In this document: positions 29,605 through 40,910 of the stretch, in pieces | How positions within the stretch are numbered: the stretch's first letter is position 1 | Layout: each line of letters opens with the position of its first letter | NCBI RefSeq assembly: GCF_022539665.2 | Contig: NC_081335.1 | Coordinates: 9,522,449-9,586,448 of the forward strand | DNA length: 64,000 nt | Source: Daphnia carinata | Taxonomy: Eukaryota; Arthropoda; Branchiopoda; Diplostraca; Daphniidae | Direction: 5' to 3' | Made by a program: the position numbers and the translations under genes | Notes under the pieces: model-generated | Database searches by the model: none | Told to the model about the DNA's origin: nothing | The model's input: only the letters and a program-made list of their open reading frames with translations

Positions 29605-29879
29605 CGAGTGCCCCAACGACTAGAGGAAGTACATAACCGAGGGGTTTTATACTTCTCTATCTTCTTACCCCTGGCCTTCTCGGTATTGCAGGGTGGACAC
29701 TGTCCTTTCCCATGATCACAAATCCCCATATGTCGGTTTCCATCGACTCCATGGAAATTGTCATGGGTTCAGGGGCATCCGGTTGGGTCTTGGGAATTAC
29801 CGTTTAGAATAGAATAATGTGTGGTAGGGGATTGTCAGTGTTTCCCCTCCAATTCTGTTCTGACGATCCCACTGTGTCG

Positions 29880-30294
29880 GGACAAAAAATTTGAGGTGTA
29901 TGCCTCTGATGTAAATGCAATTCTAGCGACCTGATTTCTCTAATCTATTACAGCAGCTAGGCTTAAGAGATCCTGTGGCTCAACTTTCAAACTACGCACG
30001 TACCGCACGCATACTCAACCTCGGCTTTTGAAGCCTGAAATCGACATCCACGCTATTGAGACACTTGGCAGCCATTATCCCTCAGACAATGTCAACAACG
30101 TGGCCAAAGGAGGGGGGGAGAGATCCCCACACACTTAGGGAAACACACAAAATGGGCAAAAAAGGGGACATACACCGAAAAACAACAAAAACTATACAAA
30201 ACCAAACACTCTTAAACACAAAATTAACAACAAAAAGTAACAAAAACAAAGGAAAACTCAGTTTGGTGGGGAAACAGGAGAAAAAAAAACGCCT
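29880..30294 (-). pseudogene. 5' region of a LINE next to 5S sequence
   Basis: On the minus strand, after the 5S fragment and a run of nine T, comes a (T)nG-rich leader and then an ATG near 30072 opening VDVDFRLQKPRLSMRAVRA. This is the counterpart of the better preserved VGVDFGLQDPRLRMCAVDG at 43.3 kb. It is interrupted by stops. I infer a LINE ORF1 start region; the family is not recognised. Confidence 0.45.
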
Positions 30295-30378
30295 GTATCC
30301 AAGTACTAACGGGACCCGACGTAGCTTAACTCTGGGAGCTGACGAGACCGGGTGAGTTCTACGTTGTATGGCCGTTGA
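30295..30378 (-). pseudogene. 5S rRNA fragment (5' two thirds)
   Basis: Minus strand starts GTCAACGGCCATAC and continues GGTCTCGTCAGCTCCCAGAG, TTAAGCTACGTCGGGTCCCG and GTTAGTACTTGGAT, clearly the eukaryotic 5S rRNA order (positions about 1-85, including box A and the intermediate element). The remaining third is replaced by ACAGGCG and a T run. On the opposite strand LINE coding sequence begins at once at its 5' end. Confidence 0.8.
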
Positions 30379-33300
30379 CACTGTAAAATGTAAAAGTAAA
30401 AACCTCTCTTTCGAAATTGAATTGTTGAAATTATTTGACCAAAATAAAAAGCCTGACATTTTAGCCTTACACGAAACTGACATTGACAAAATCTAAAAAC
30501 TCATACAGACTTTATAGCAATAATTAACAATACTGTTGAAAACAATAGATCAGGAACCATAACATTATATAGAAAGCATCTAGAATTAATTAATGTATAA
30601 GAGGCAGCAGGTTGAAGAATAAGAGAGAACGTTTTAAAAATTTTATTGTTGTAAACATTTATGCTCTAACCGAAAATGAAACAGCAACAAGCCGACACAA
30701 TTTTTTTCTTCAGTCACTTCCAACCTTCTTAAAGCAAGTGAAGGCAAACTTATTATTTAGGAAATTTTAACAGCATAATTGACCTAAGGGATAGGGAAGG
30801 TGAAAAAAGAAAATAAGTAATCAATTGAAAAATCTAGTCGAAAGGCTGAAACTGGTAGATACTTACAGAATCAAATTCCCAACAATCACGGCATTCATTT
30901 TTTGTCCCAATGGAAAATCTAAAAATGACAGAATATATGTACAGTGTAAAAGTAAAGATAAGATTCAAGAATGTAAACATAAAATTTTATTTTTAGTGAC
31001 CTTTAAGCAGTAATGCTAGATCTAAAAGGGATCATAGAGGAGCAGGAAAAAGAAATTGCTGTGTAAATGGAATACCAGCATACTTTATAACCCAGAATTC
31101 CAAAAATGTTTAGAAAATGTTGTTTTAAATGCAACACAAAAGAAGCAAGTGTATAAAGGCATAACGAAATAATAGGGAAATTTGAAAATATGTATATAAA
31201 AGATGAAGAAAGAAAGAAAATTAGATGTAATTTAAACCTTCCTATCTGTAACGAAATAACCACTGTGGCAAATCCAATTAAGGAAAAAACAAATGGAGAA
31301 AGCAGAACAATTAGGGAATTGAAAGAGAATGAAACATTAATAAAAAACCCAGATGTACAGCAAAAAATATTCATATCTTACGAACGTTTACATTCTCTTA
31401 GCAACCACAACCCAGTAAAAAGGCAGGAAGCCCTAAAAAATTTAAATGTTCAAGTAAGCCAGGACATGAATTTTTAACTATTTTTTTAATCATAGAAGAT
31501 GAGAAAGCAAGCAGCAAAGTATGAGAAAACAAGAAGTCTGGAATCCAATTGAAACAATGCCACAAATTTTATCACCACGGATAGATGCCTTTGCCTTAAT
31601 CCCGATGGCTACAAATTCACGTAAATGTCAATTGAAGCACGGTTCTATTCGCAACACAGTAATTGAAAACGCGGCCGAGGGCGCGAAGCGCCGATGGCCG
31701 CAAATTCAAACGTTCAACATTTGAAATCGAACTCATTGGTATCCAGTTCTCTCCATTTCATGTTTTTCAGCATTGCCAATATATAACACTTTTCAAATGG
31801 CCAGAGGTCACTGGTGTTGCAGTATTTCACATTTGAAGTAGAAAGAAACACATTGAAATTACAATTTTTCTAATCGAAAAAGAAAGGCAAATGAAAGAAG
31901 TTTGACTGTTTCGCCGATGCTAATCCATGTCGCACATTCACGGGCGCGATCCTACTACTGCCCGCACGAGAACTTTTGGCTGCTAGTTTCCCTCCTGACC
32001 CGTTTCGCTCATCCTTAGCTAACCTGCACCTATCGAATTCCTCCGATGGGTCCATGTTGATGGCGAGTTTAGTGCGGACGCCCGATCAATGTGCACGATC
32101 ACGAAGTAGGACTTCTCGTATCAAGTTATCCACACTATCAAGCCTCCCAGAAACAGGGTTACAGATGCGTGCCACACATCCAGCTTTAGTATATGTGTTA
32201 GGCTATGGAGTGTATTTCTGCAAATGAGCACGATGAATTTTCAAAAAGATATGGCCTTGATTAAAGGAAGAAATTACAATAATGAACAACCATGTACTTA
32301 CCACGTTCCGAAATGATACATATGAAATGTTTTCAACATAGGGCACCTACAAGGGAGCGAAGTAAGAGAAAAACGTGCGGCAATAGTTAGTTTTCGAAAC
32401 AGCAAATGACATGATCGTAAGTTTTCGTATGAGGATTTATTAAAAGTAGGATTTACCCGAATTTTTCTTAGAAATATAAAATCTCTGTATAGTAGATCTT
32501 CAAACAAGGTTTATGTGAATCGGAAGAAATATTAAACTAAAAGAAGGTGTAAGGCAAGTCTGCCAATTAGCAACGTTTCTTTACATAATTTTTATTGAGC
32601 CCATTTCAATTTCCATCAAACTAAGAATCCAGCCAACTCTTATTGGAAGCTCTAAGCACCTATTACATCTTCGTGGACGACGTATCCGTGTTTACACAAA
32701 ATTTTAATGATTTAAGCAATTTGTGACTTTGTATTGAAGAAATCAAACAAGCAGCCAACTCAAAAATAAGTAAAAATAAACCTAACTTAAAGAAATCGGA
32801 GAAATGGATTAAGAAAACAAATTTTTTAGTAGAGTATTGGCGCTCCAACAAAAACTAGTATTCTTCAATAATTTTACATGCCCGAAAATTTATTACATTG
32901 CAAAGATTTTACTAATAACTAAATGTTATACAGAAAAAAATCCAGCAGCTTGGACAAACATTCATTTGGCAACACAAACTTGAATAAATTGCTAAATTGA
33001 ACTTTACCAAATATAACAGAAGCCGGATTACACCTACTGAATGTCGTGACAAAATACGAATCCTTATTTTTAAAACCAAGTTTAACAGATTTGATAAAAC
33101 CGGCAAATGAGAATGGCTAATTGCTTAAATATTGGATAGGCATGACATTAAGAAATACATTCCCAGTAAAAACAGGACAGAATGGCGAAATAACGCGGTC
33201 TTTTTTAAGAAACACTACAAAACTAAAAACCGAGTTTTGGTAAAAAAAAAAAAAAAAAACTAACACCTGTGCAAAGAAAAAAGAAATATTTAGTGTTGTA

Positions 33301-33835
33301 ATGTTAAACGAATACAAGCAACCAAAAATTATTTTTAAAAAATCAACGAAAAAATTTGAAACGAGCTTTTAAGTGGATAAAAAATTTACCTCCCCAGCAA
33401 AGAGACCACCTTTTAAAAAAATAAATGATGCATTTCAAACAAAATATAGACTCATCAAATGCAAACAATCAGTTTCGGCAAAATGTGAACAGTGTTGGGA
33501 ACAAAATTCATTGTTTTTATTAAAATGTAAAGCTAGTTCAATGAGTTTAATACAAAGTTTTTGTTGCGTACATAATAGTTACGAGAAAAAATGTTACCCA
33601 AATATGGTGTGTTTTCCTTTTAAATTTTCCAAATACACACACAAAAAAAGAAAAATTACGTAAAATGTTTAGCTGCTAATCTAAGCCTTATCATTTGGAA
33701 AAAGATGAAACAACCTAATTCTATGAATATGTTTTGTAAATAGTCCTAACGAGGAAAAACAATAAAGGGATGCAAAGGCTACAAAAAAGGATTTTAAAAC
33801 AAGCCAAAACAAAAATTAAATAAATAAGAAACAAG
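30368..33835 (+). pseudogene. LINE (non-LTR retrotransposon) ORF2: endonuclease and reverse transcriptase
   Basis: The start codon ATGGCCGTTGAC at 30368 lies inside the antisense 5S sequence. Endonuclease blocks: KKPDILALHETDIDK (30450), TITLYRKHLELINV (30560), VVNIYALTENETATSR (30650), LVDTYRIKFPTITAF and PNGKSKNDRIYV (30845-30940). Linker helices lie at 31190-31480. RT blocks at 32545-32700 include GVRQ and a YIFVDDVSVFTQ active site. A C-terminal CX2C...HX4C finger is at 33470-33540 (better in the right arm, CEQCKGEQNSHHLLKC). Many stops and frameshifts, and about 1 kb of foreign sequence at 31.48-32.5 kb. The clade is not settled. Confidence 0.75.
31480..32520 (-). other. Segment interrupting the LINE, with a small ORF
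   Basis: A 61-codon minus-strand ORF at 31870-32055 (MDPSEEFDRCRLAKDERNGS...) is identical in the right arm (45459-45644). Near 31676-31704 a GC-rich hairpin-like GGGCGCGAAGCGCC stands out in AT-rich DNA. No recognised family. A weak copy of the 31400-31640 sequence recurs at 35340-35540. Confidence 0.35.
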
Positions 33836-33837
33836 TT

Positions 33838-34020
33838 TACGTCGCGCCCGTTATTATTTAGATGCAGAAGTGATTTTTGTGTTCTCATTCTCTACCGTAT
33901 TGTGGTTTTTTCATTGTTTTTGTTAACTTTTGTTATGATTTTTGTGTTCGAGAGTTTAGCTTGCATAGTTTTTGTTGGATTTTTGTGTATTTCTCCCCAT
34001 TTTTCAAAAATTGGTGTGTT
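33838..34020 (+). pseudogene. Second 5S fragment and LINE leader, sense orientation
   Basis: GTCGCGCCCGTTATTATTTAGATG (33841 on) matches 5S GTCGGGCGCGGTTAGTACTTAGATG. It is followed by the same T/G-rich leader as at 30.0-30.29 kb, here in the opposite direction. It is cut short at about 34015; the right arm keeps about 380 bp more (43.0-43.67 kb). Confidence 0.6.
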
Positions 34021-34379
34021 TTCGTTAAATGTTATGAATGGAGACAAAAGCCTACTTTGCGATAATGAAAGCCACGTTGCCTATGATAAGAGCTGCTCTT
34101 GGCAAGTAATAAGCGTAGGCCTATCATTTCGGGCCAAAACCAGTTCATGTGTGACAAAAAGAGAAACCGTGGGTAGCAGAAGAGCCACAAGTCACTATAG
34201 TTGCTGTGCTAGAGAGACCCAATCGTTTCTAAAATTTGACCTCCTTTACTGTGGATTGAAAAATTTACTCTTTATACTTGGATGATTCTATGGCCCTCCA
34301 AATTTAGAATTTCCCAGATCCTTTAGAATGAGGGACAAAAGCCTAGATAATTCCTAGATATAATTCAAGTTTAGTAATA

Positions 34380-35010
34380 AGTGCTATCTAGATCCAGTTC
34401 AAAAAATGACAAAACGAGCCCTATATCCTTAGTATTAGAAGAACTGAATAACACTTTGATTCCTCGTGAACTTCAAAGCGCTAAGGCAGAATCATTGCTT
34501 GAGAAACGTCGGTCTGCAGCCTATGTTTCTTTGACAACCGACTGTTGGTCATCTCGCCAAACGGAACCGTTTATAACTGTAAATGTTCATTTCATCGTGA
34601 ATGGACAGTTACAGCCCAGCGCGTTTCGTCCACAAATTACCTGACGGGCTCGCATGTGGCAAGCATGTCAAATAGACAATGGTTATAGTTGTGCTTATTT
34701 AAAATGTACATATTTAGGGTAGCCAATCGATTTAAGCATCAAAATAACCATGTTTTCTTTCTTAGGTCTTTCAAATCATATTCCCGGTATTACCCACACT
34801 CTTCATCTTGCTGTAACTGAGGCCATTAACTACACCATTGTATCCTACACTATGAAGCAATGTAGAGAATCGTCATTTACTTCCATTCTAGCCATTCAGC
34901 AGTCGATGTTCTCAACAAGCCTTGCTCATACAATTGTGGTGTTAATGGACGTCAATTGCAGCAAGATGTCGTTACAACGTCAAAGAGTTAGTTTATTATG
35001 ATAAAAAGCA
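34380..35010 (+). pseudogene. hAT transposase fragment
   Basis: Frames at 34381-34644 and 34750-35001 contain AAYVSLTTDCWSSRQTEPF with TVNVHFIVNGQLQPS after it, and GITHTLHLAVTEAI, followed in a shifted frame by a QLQQDVVT-like sequence. These are ordered hAT catalytic-region motifs (TTDxWTS, HTLxLAV, QDVxTRW). Separated by stops and about 100 bp. The partner is 42131-42673. Confidence 0.7.
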
Positions 35011-36200
35011 TGAAAAATCAAAATTATATGCACACAAAATTAAAAAATACAATAGAACGAAAGGAACAAAAAAAATCTATTTCAAATATCTCGATCAAGT
35101 CAAAGCCGAAATAGCAAAAAAATCAAATTAATTAAAGGGTTATTGCTATTTCTAAAAAGGTTTTAAATACTTGCATATAATAGATCAAGAAGGAAAGAAT
35201 ATTTGAGATAAATATATTTACCTTATTGGTAATTAGTGTGACAAATTTAATTTTCTTTAATCTAAAAGAGCTGAAGAGTAACAAAACTGGAAGAGAATGA
35301 GATAAGAACACAATGTGCATAATTTTTTTAAAATCTTACGAATTTTTATTTCCTATTAGGAACCACAATACAGTGAAGAGGCAGGAAGTTTATACAATTT
35401 AAAGGATCAACTAATTCAGGAGATGAAGTTACATATAGTTTAAAGAATCTCAGGTGATAACGTCTGGAAAGAGAGTGAAACAATGCCATAAAATGAATCA
35501 CCAGAATTGATGGATTGCCTGTTGAATTTCACAGTAAAAAATGAGGCTTTAGTTAAATAAAGAAATCATAATAATGTTTACCAAATATTTGATAACCAAA
35601 AATTTCACAAAACCCCAACTGCAGTTATCATATTGTAAGAGTTAATTGCGGTTTCTTATTTATCCTGGTACAATTACTACACCAGATTCAAGCATAGGCA
35701 ACTCTAAGATCAAAAATAGAAACCACCGGTTTATGTCACTGAAGAAGGTAAAGTGGCGCACGCCATGGTAGAAATAAGAAAACGCTTTTATACGCGAAAA
35801 ACGGTCGCAGAAGCCCCGGGCGGATGCGGCGCACAGGGTATATTTCACGCGCCATTCCGAACTCCAAGTCATGAAAGCATCCCACTAGGCGTGCTAAGAG
35901 CGATTCCAATCAATGCGTAGTGATGTAGTGTATACACTACTCGCCATTTCCACTTCATAGCTCGTGTAACTGCCGTAAGGCATAAAGTTTGCAGTTTTTG
36001 TTCTTTACACCCCTATCTCTGTCTAAAAGAAGAAGGTGGTCCTTCAATTACTACACAAACAAAGATAACACATATTTGTGTTTTTACTATGGAACATAGG
36101 GTGGATTATATCATTTTTCTTGGTAACGACTTAGTCAAAAGCATTATTACACGTGATACTGGATTATTGCTTACATTCACGAAACACTGTTACTGGGGTA
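35011..36200 (+). other. Interval with weak LINE-linked duplicate
   Basis: At 35340-35540 the sequence resembles 31390-31640 (GAACCACAATACAGTGAAGAGGCAGG versus GCAACCACAACCCAGTAAAAAGGCAGG). Otherwise no gene; the mirror is at 40.93-42.12 kb. Confidence 0.4.
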
Positions 36201-36221
36201 TCTATGTCAATGACTTCACGT

Positions 36222-36660
36222 TCAACGAGCTAACCATGCACTAGCAGTATTTACAGGATAAGTTATGTAGTTTCCAAGGCCGCATTGTGCATCGTGTTTC
36301 GCACCCATTCCTAGTAATAAAGCTACAATTTCATGATATTCAGAAGTTGCAGCAACAATTAAAGCGGTTTTGTAGCGTGGCAGGGATCGCTGGTTATTAT
36401 TTATTTTCTGCGGTAATGTCGCACGCACTCAACGGAATCAACCTGTTGTTAAACCGCGTAGTGAAGTACTGTTTCAGCGTTGTGATCCAATTGTATGATG
36501 TGTGGGCGACCGATGAAAGGCGACGGCCACCATTTACGGTTTTTTCACGAGCAGTTCCACGTACAGAATCGATAGTGGTGGAAATGTAATATACACAGGA
36601 CATGGTCGGTTATCCTCGACGGCTCTAGGCGCTAATGGTTCACCATTTTCATTATGTTAA
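36222..36660 (-). pseudogene. Ankyrin-repeat fragment
   Basis: Minus-strand 36222-36428 reads KTALIVAATSEYHEIVALLL then GMGAKHDAQ, a typical ankyrin repeat (T-A-L-x-x-A-A...V-x-x-L-L). Just upstream an overlapping frame has ETVLHYAV then QQVDSVECVRHYR, a second repeat with a stop. Two repeats in different frames suggest a decayed host-gene fragment. An identical copy is in the right arm (40600-40909). Confidence 0.55.
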
Positions 36661-36719
36661 TACCAACACCAAATGTTACTAGAAGGTGTATTAGGAGGAC
36701 TCTTTGAAATGCGACACTT

Positions 36720-37190
36720 CCTTACAGTAAAAATATTTCGTTCGTGAATCTTGTGTTTAGAAGGTTTTTCACCCTCCTCTCCGTCACTATTCCTTCTTTT
36801 TCTTTCTTCATAACTACCGAGATTCATCATGTGGGGGATGGATAAGGTCGTATTTCAACTTACATTTCTTGAGTGCAACCGTGGCCTCGTTTCTTTTCTT
36901 AGCCCTCCAGTCTCTGTTGCGGATAGTAGTGGGGAAGTTTTCATTGTGCGGTTTTCACAGCTGCGTAACTGTGTAACTTCTTGCGTTGGATTACTCGGTC
37001 CTGCACTATTCTCCCACTCATCATCACTATTTTCAGATGGGTTGCTTCAGCTTTCATCACAGAGTTTTTCTTCACATGAGAATTCTTCGGAACTTTCTTC
37101 CGTATATGATCAGTTTCATTCGTTTCCTCGCCGAATCCAGGTGTGTTTTCATCTCTTAGTGAACTTTCTTTCGTATACAACGTGCTAACT
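36720..37190 (-). pseudogene. Acidic exon-like segment next to ankyrin fragment
   Basis: On the minus strand one frame is rich in serine and glutamate (EESSEEFSCEEKLCDES, SENSDDEWENSAGPSN). It ends at an AAGAAAT|GTAAGT donor; a second frame starts at ATGATGAATCTCGG (MNLGSYEERKRRNSDGEEGE). It is plausibly coding sequence of the same lost host gene as the ankyrin repeats. Unidentified. Confidence 0.35.
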
Positions 37191-37309
37191 CTACCGTTTT
37201 AAATAAGGAAAAGATGAGATAGGGATATTGGCATTTTCTATCTTTCTAGTCGCCGGGAAAGCGGGAGAAGAAGACAACTCCGGTAGACTTCTAAACTCTG
37301 CAAGAGCGC

Positions 37310-38130
37310 TCAACCGGAATCTGCTACTTTGATTAAGTCGCCCAGTAATAAAGCGATTGGAGAGAAGGTAAATCGAGTAACTAGAAGGAGCATGTTGAAT
37401 ACTACGCGACTTAGTTGGTCGCCTTGTCGAACACCAGCCGTCGGATGAATCTGAGTAAAAGTTTGCCAGGCAGCAAATTCCTTGATATTATTTTGGGTAC
37501 ATAGATATAGGGTCGATAACGGTGAGACGCAGCTCGGCGGGTAGTGGTACACTTTAAGCAAACAATTTAGAATCCTGTGAGAAATCGATCTAAAAGCATT
37601 GAAAAGGTCTAACCACGGAATTACGATTCTCCGCCTTGACTGTTTCGTCTGTTCGAAAATAATGTAAGGAAAATGTGTGTGTTCCTTTGTGCCACTAGCA
37701 TCTGGGATAGACCTTTTTGCTCTGGTGTTATCCATCCTTGCTTCGCCGCAGTAGCTATTATTCTTGAGGAGAATAGTCCTGGAAAGATCTTGTACATAGT
37801 CGGTATAAGGGATACTGGCTGGAAGTTCCCGTACTCTAAACAAACACCTTTTGTTTATACAGCAATTGTCCCCGATATTTTCCAGCAAGCCGGAATCCCA
37901 TAAGTCTCTACAGAGAGGTAAATGACAGCCAGGAAATGGCCTCTTGGGGCCAAAGCGCGAAGAGGTCGATTTTTCAGGCCATCTCGTCAATCACCCTTTA
38001 TTTCCTCTGGGCTAGGAGTCAAGGGAAGAATTCCTCCTTCCTCTGGTTTGGAGGATTTCTCTATTAATAGAAATCATTTTTACACCTTCACCTATAACAA
38101 GGTTAAGGATAGAATTCAAAGAATTATCCA
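37310..38130 (-). pseudogene. R2-like non-LTR reverse transcriptase fragment (left copy)
   Basis: Minus strand: frames together show LPLTPSPEEIKGD, GNFQPVSLIPTMYKIF, GWITPEQKG, KEHTHFPYIIFEQTKQSRRR, VIPWLDLFNAFRSISHRIL and TAGVRQGDQLSRVVFNMLL. These are ordered RT motifs 0-4 of R2/NeSL-type elements. The YADD box and everything after it are absent. Several frame changes make it a pseudogene. It points away from the palindrome centre, and the copy at 39001-39821 mirrors it. Confidence 0.7.
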
Positions 38131-38191
38131 GTAGTGAATAATCGGAGTAGACTGATCAGCAGTTGATGTGTCTTCGACACCAAATGGAGAT

Positions 38192-38943
38192 AAGTTTCAT
38201 GTACCAAATTTCGGAGGTGGCCACCAACAACCCCAAATGAACGTTGTCTTTGATTTCACTCGACAGACAACTTCAGCATCATCAAAAAGCACAGTTTAAC
38301 CGAGAATCAATTGAAGTTTCTCATTTGAACCCGTTGCATAAGTTAAAAATTTTATGTGTAGATGACAAATTCGTTAAAGCAAATATCGGTCTAAGCTGAT
38401 TAAAAAAATTGTGGAATCTGCTGTTTCAAGGGTACCACGGAGCCCGAATGTTCAAAGCCAACTTCCATTTTCATTAGATACCGGACTATCATCCTTTTGC
38501 TCCATGTTGCCTGCTGCAAAATGTGATTGATAAAGGAGCTGGACTTCTATTTTCAGAAAAACGTCCCTATGATGGTATTAAACGGGTGTGAGTGGAAGAA
38601 ACCAAATTGAAGAATTTTATGAACGTTTGGCATCGCAAGTTTTATGTAATCATATTTGGGAACTTGCTGAAAGCGACGCTGAAATAATAAAACTGGAAAT
38701 GGCAACAGGGAATTGCAGAATTGAATTTTTGTCATCGAAGAAGAAAACAACCAACTTAAAAAAGATCTACTACAAAACATTAGTTCAAGTAAGTTACATG
38801 ACGCATTATTATGTTCCGCCCTTTAAGTAACTATGATTTATTTCACATTTCAGCTGTTGGTGAGCACACTGTTGTTATACAGAGGTGGATTGACGAAATA
38901 AGGACAAATCAGCCATCACTCGGACAACTGCCTGTTTCTCGAG
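38192..38943 (+). other. Unique spacer of the inverted repeat, with a possible spliced gene fragment
   Basis: This 752-bp loop has no partner in either arm. On the plus strand 38588-38788 is an open stretch with glutamate/lysine-rich, coiled-coil-like composition. It is followed by a consensus donor (TTCAA|GTAAGT, GT at 38790) and, about 65 bp on, an acceptor after a pyrimidine-rich run (ATTTCAG, ending near 38854). The next open stretch continues across the spacer/arm boundary into 39011. The splice signals are visible; whether they belong to a host gene is inference. I do not recognise the protein. Confidence 0.4.
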
Positions 38944-39000
38944 ATCTCCATTTGGTGTCGAAGACACATCAACTGCTGATCAGTCTACTCCGATTATTCA

Positions 39001-39821
39001 CTACTGGATAATTCTTTGAATTCTATCCTTAACCTTGTTATAGGTGAAGGTGTAAAAATGATTTTAATAGAGAAATCCTCCAAACCAGAGGAAGGAGGAA
39101 TTCTTCCCTTGACTCCTAGCCCAGAGGAAATAAAGGGTGATTGACGAGATGGCCTGAAAAATCGACCTCTTCGCGCTTTGGCCCCAAGAGGCCATTTCCT
39201 GGCTGTCATTTACCTCTCTGTAGAGACTTATGGGATTCCGGCTTGCTGGAAAACATCGGGGACAATTGCTGTATAAACAAAAGGTGTTTGTTTAGAGTAC
39301 GGGAACTTCCAGCCAGTATCCCTTATACCGACTATGTACAAGATCTTTCCAGGACTATTCTCCTCAAGAATAATAGCTACTGCGGCGAAGCAAGGATGGA
39401 TAACACCAGAGCAAAAAGGTCTATCCCAGATGCTAGTGGCACAAAGGAACACACACATTTTCCTTACATTATTTTCGAACAGACGAAACAGTCAAGGAGG
39501 AGAATCGTAATTCCGTGGTTAGACCTTTCCAATGCTTTTAGATCGATTTCTCACAGGATTCTAAATTGTTTGCTTAAAGTGTACCACTACCCGCCGAGCT
39601 GCGTCTCACCGTTATCGACCCTATATCTATGTACCCAAAATAATATCAAGGAATTTGCTGCCTGGCAAACTTTTACTCAGATTCATCCGACGGCTGGTGT
39701 TCGACAAGGCGACCAACTAAGTCGCGTAGTATTCAACATGCTCCTTCTAGTTACTCGATTTACCTTCTCTCCAATCGCTTTATTACTGGGCGACTTAATC
39801 AAAGTAGCAGATTCCGGTTGA
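39001..39821 (+). pseudogene. R2-like non-LTR reverse transcriptase fragment (right copy)
   Basis: Mirror of 37310-38130 with almost no differences (for example WLDLSNAF here, WLDLFNAF on the left; LFNAF is the less usual form). Reads outward from the spacer. Confidence 0.7.
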
Positions 39822-39949
39822 GCGCTCTTGCAGAGTTTAGAAGTCTACCGGAGTTGTCTTCTTCTCCCGCTTTCCCGGCGACTAGAAAGATAGAAAATGC
39901 CAATATCCCTATCTCATCTTTTCCTTATTTAAAACGGTAGAGTTAGCAC

Positions 39950-40910
39950 GTTGTATACGAAAGAAAGTTCACCAAGAGATGAAAACACACCTGGATTCGG
40001 CGAGGAAACGAATGAAACTGATCATATACGGAAGAAAGTTCCGAAGAATTCTCATGTGAAGAAAAACTCTGTGATGAAAGCTGAAGCAACCCATCTGAAA
40101 ATAGTGATGATGAGTGGGAGAATAGTGCAGGACCGAGTAATCCAACGCAAGAAGTTACACAGTTACGCAGCTGTGAAAACCGCACAATGAAAACTTCCCC
40201 ACTACTATCCGCAACAGAGACTGGAGGGCTAAGAAAAGAAACGAGGCCACGGTTGCACTCAAGAAATGTAAGTTGAAATACGACCTTATCCATCCCCCTC
40301 ATGATGAATCTCGGTAGTTATGAAGAAAGAAAAAGAAGGAATAGTGACGGAGAGGAGGGTGAAAAACCTTCTAAACACAAGATTCACGAACGAAATATTT
40401 TTACTGTAAGGAAGTGTCGCATTTCAAAGAGTCCTCCTAATACACCTTCTAGTAACATTTGGTGTTGGTATTAACATAATGAAAATGGTGAACCATTAGC
40501 GCCTAGAGCCGTCGAGGATAACCGACCATGTCCTGTGTATATTACATTTCCACCACTATCGATTCTGTACGTGGAACTGCTCGTGAAAAAACCGTAAATG
40601 GTGGCCGTCGCCTTTCATCGGTCGCCCACACATCATACAATTGGATCACAACGCTGAAACAGTACTTCACTACGCGGTTTAACAACAGGTTGATTCCGTT
40701 GAGTGCGTGCGACATTACCGCAGAAAATAAATAATAACCAGCGATCCCTGCCACGCTACAAAACCGCTTTAATTGTTGCTGCAACTTCTGAATATCATGA
40801 AATTGTAGCTTTATTACTAGGAATGGGTGCGAAACACGATGCACAATGCGGCCTTGGAAACTACATAACTTATCCTGTAAATACTGCTAGTGCATGGTTA
40901 GCTCGTTGAA
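39950..40910 (+). pseudogene. Acidic exon and ankyrin fragment (right copy)
   Basis: Mirror of 36222-37190. The donor-like AAAT|GTAAGT lies at about 40266-40272, the ATGATGAATCTCGG frame starts near 40301, and the ankyrin repeat lies at 40760-40850. Confidence 0.45.

Larger units (their letters stand above)
13526..38191 (+). repeat. Left arm of giant inverted repeat
   Basis: This segment reads in reverse complement as 38944-64000. The inner boundary is sharp: both arms share the sequence ending CAAATGGAGAT at 38181-38191 (partner starts ATCTCCATTTG at 38944) and then diverge completely. Paired landmarks give nearly constant coordinate sums (77131-77135 near the centre, about 77513 from 24 to 33 kb). 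The sum changes only at private indels: the hAT element, a missing integrase and a missing NC-protease block on the left, and a solo LTR on the right. The outer end is not seen because the partner runs off the window. It could be a real palindrome or a fold-back assembly error. Confidence 0.93.

Noticed and set aside
38192-38943. Polinton or terminon-type element with very long terminal inverted repeats
   Set aside because: The loop has no polymerase, integrase or capsid genes, and the arms consist of unrelated older transposons.
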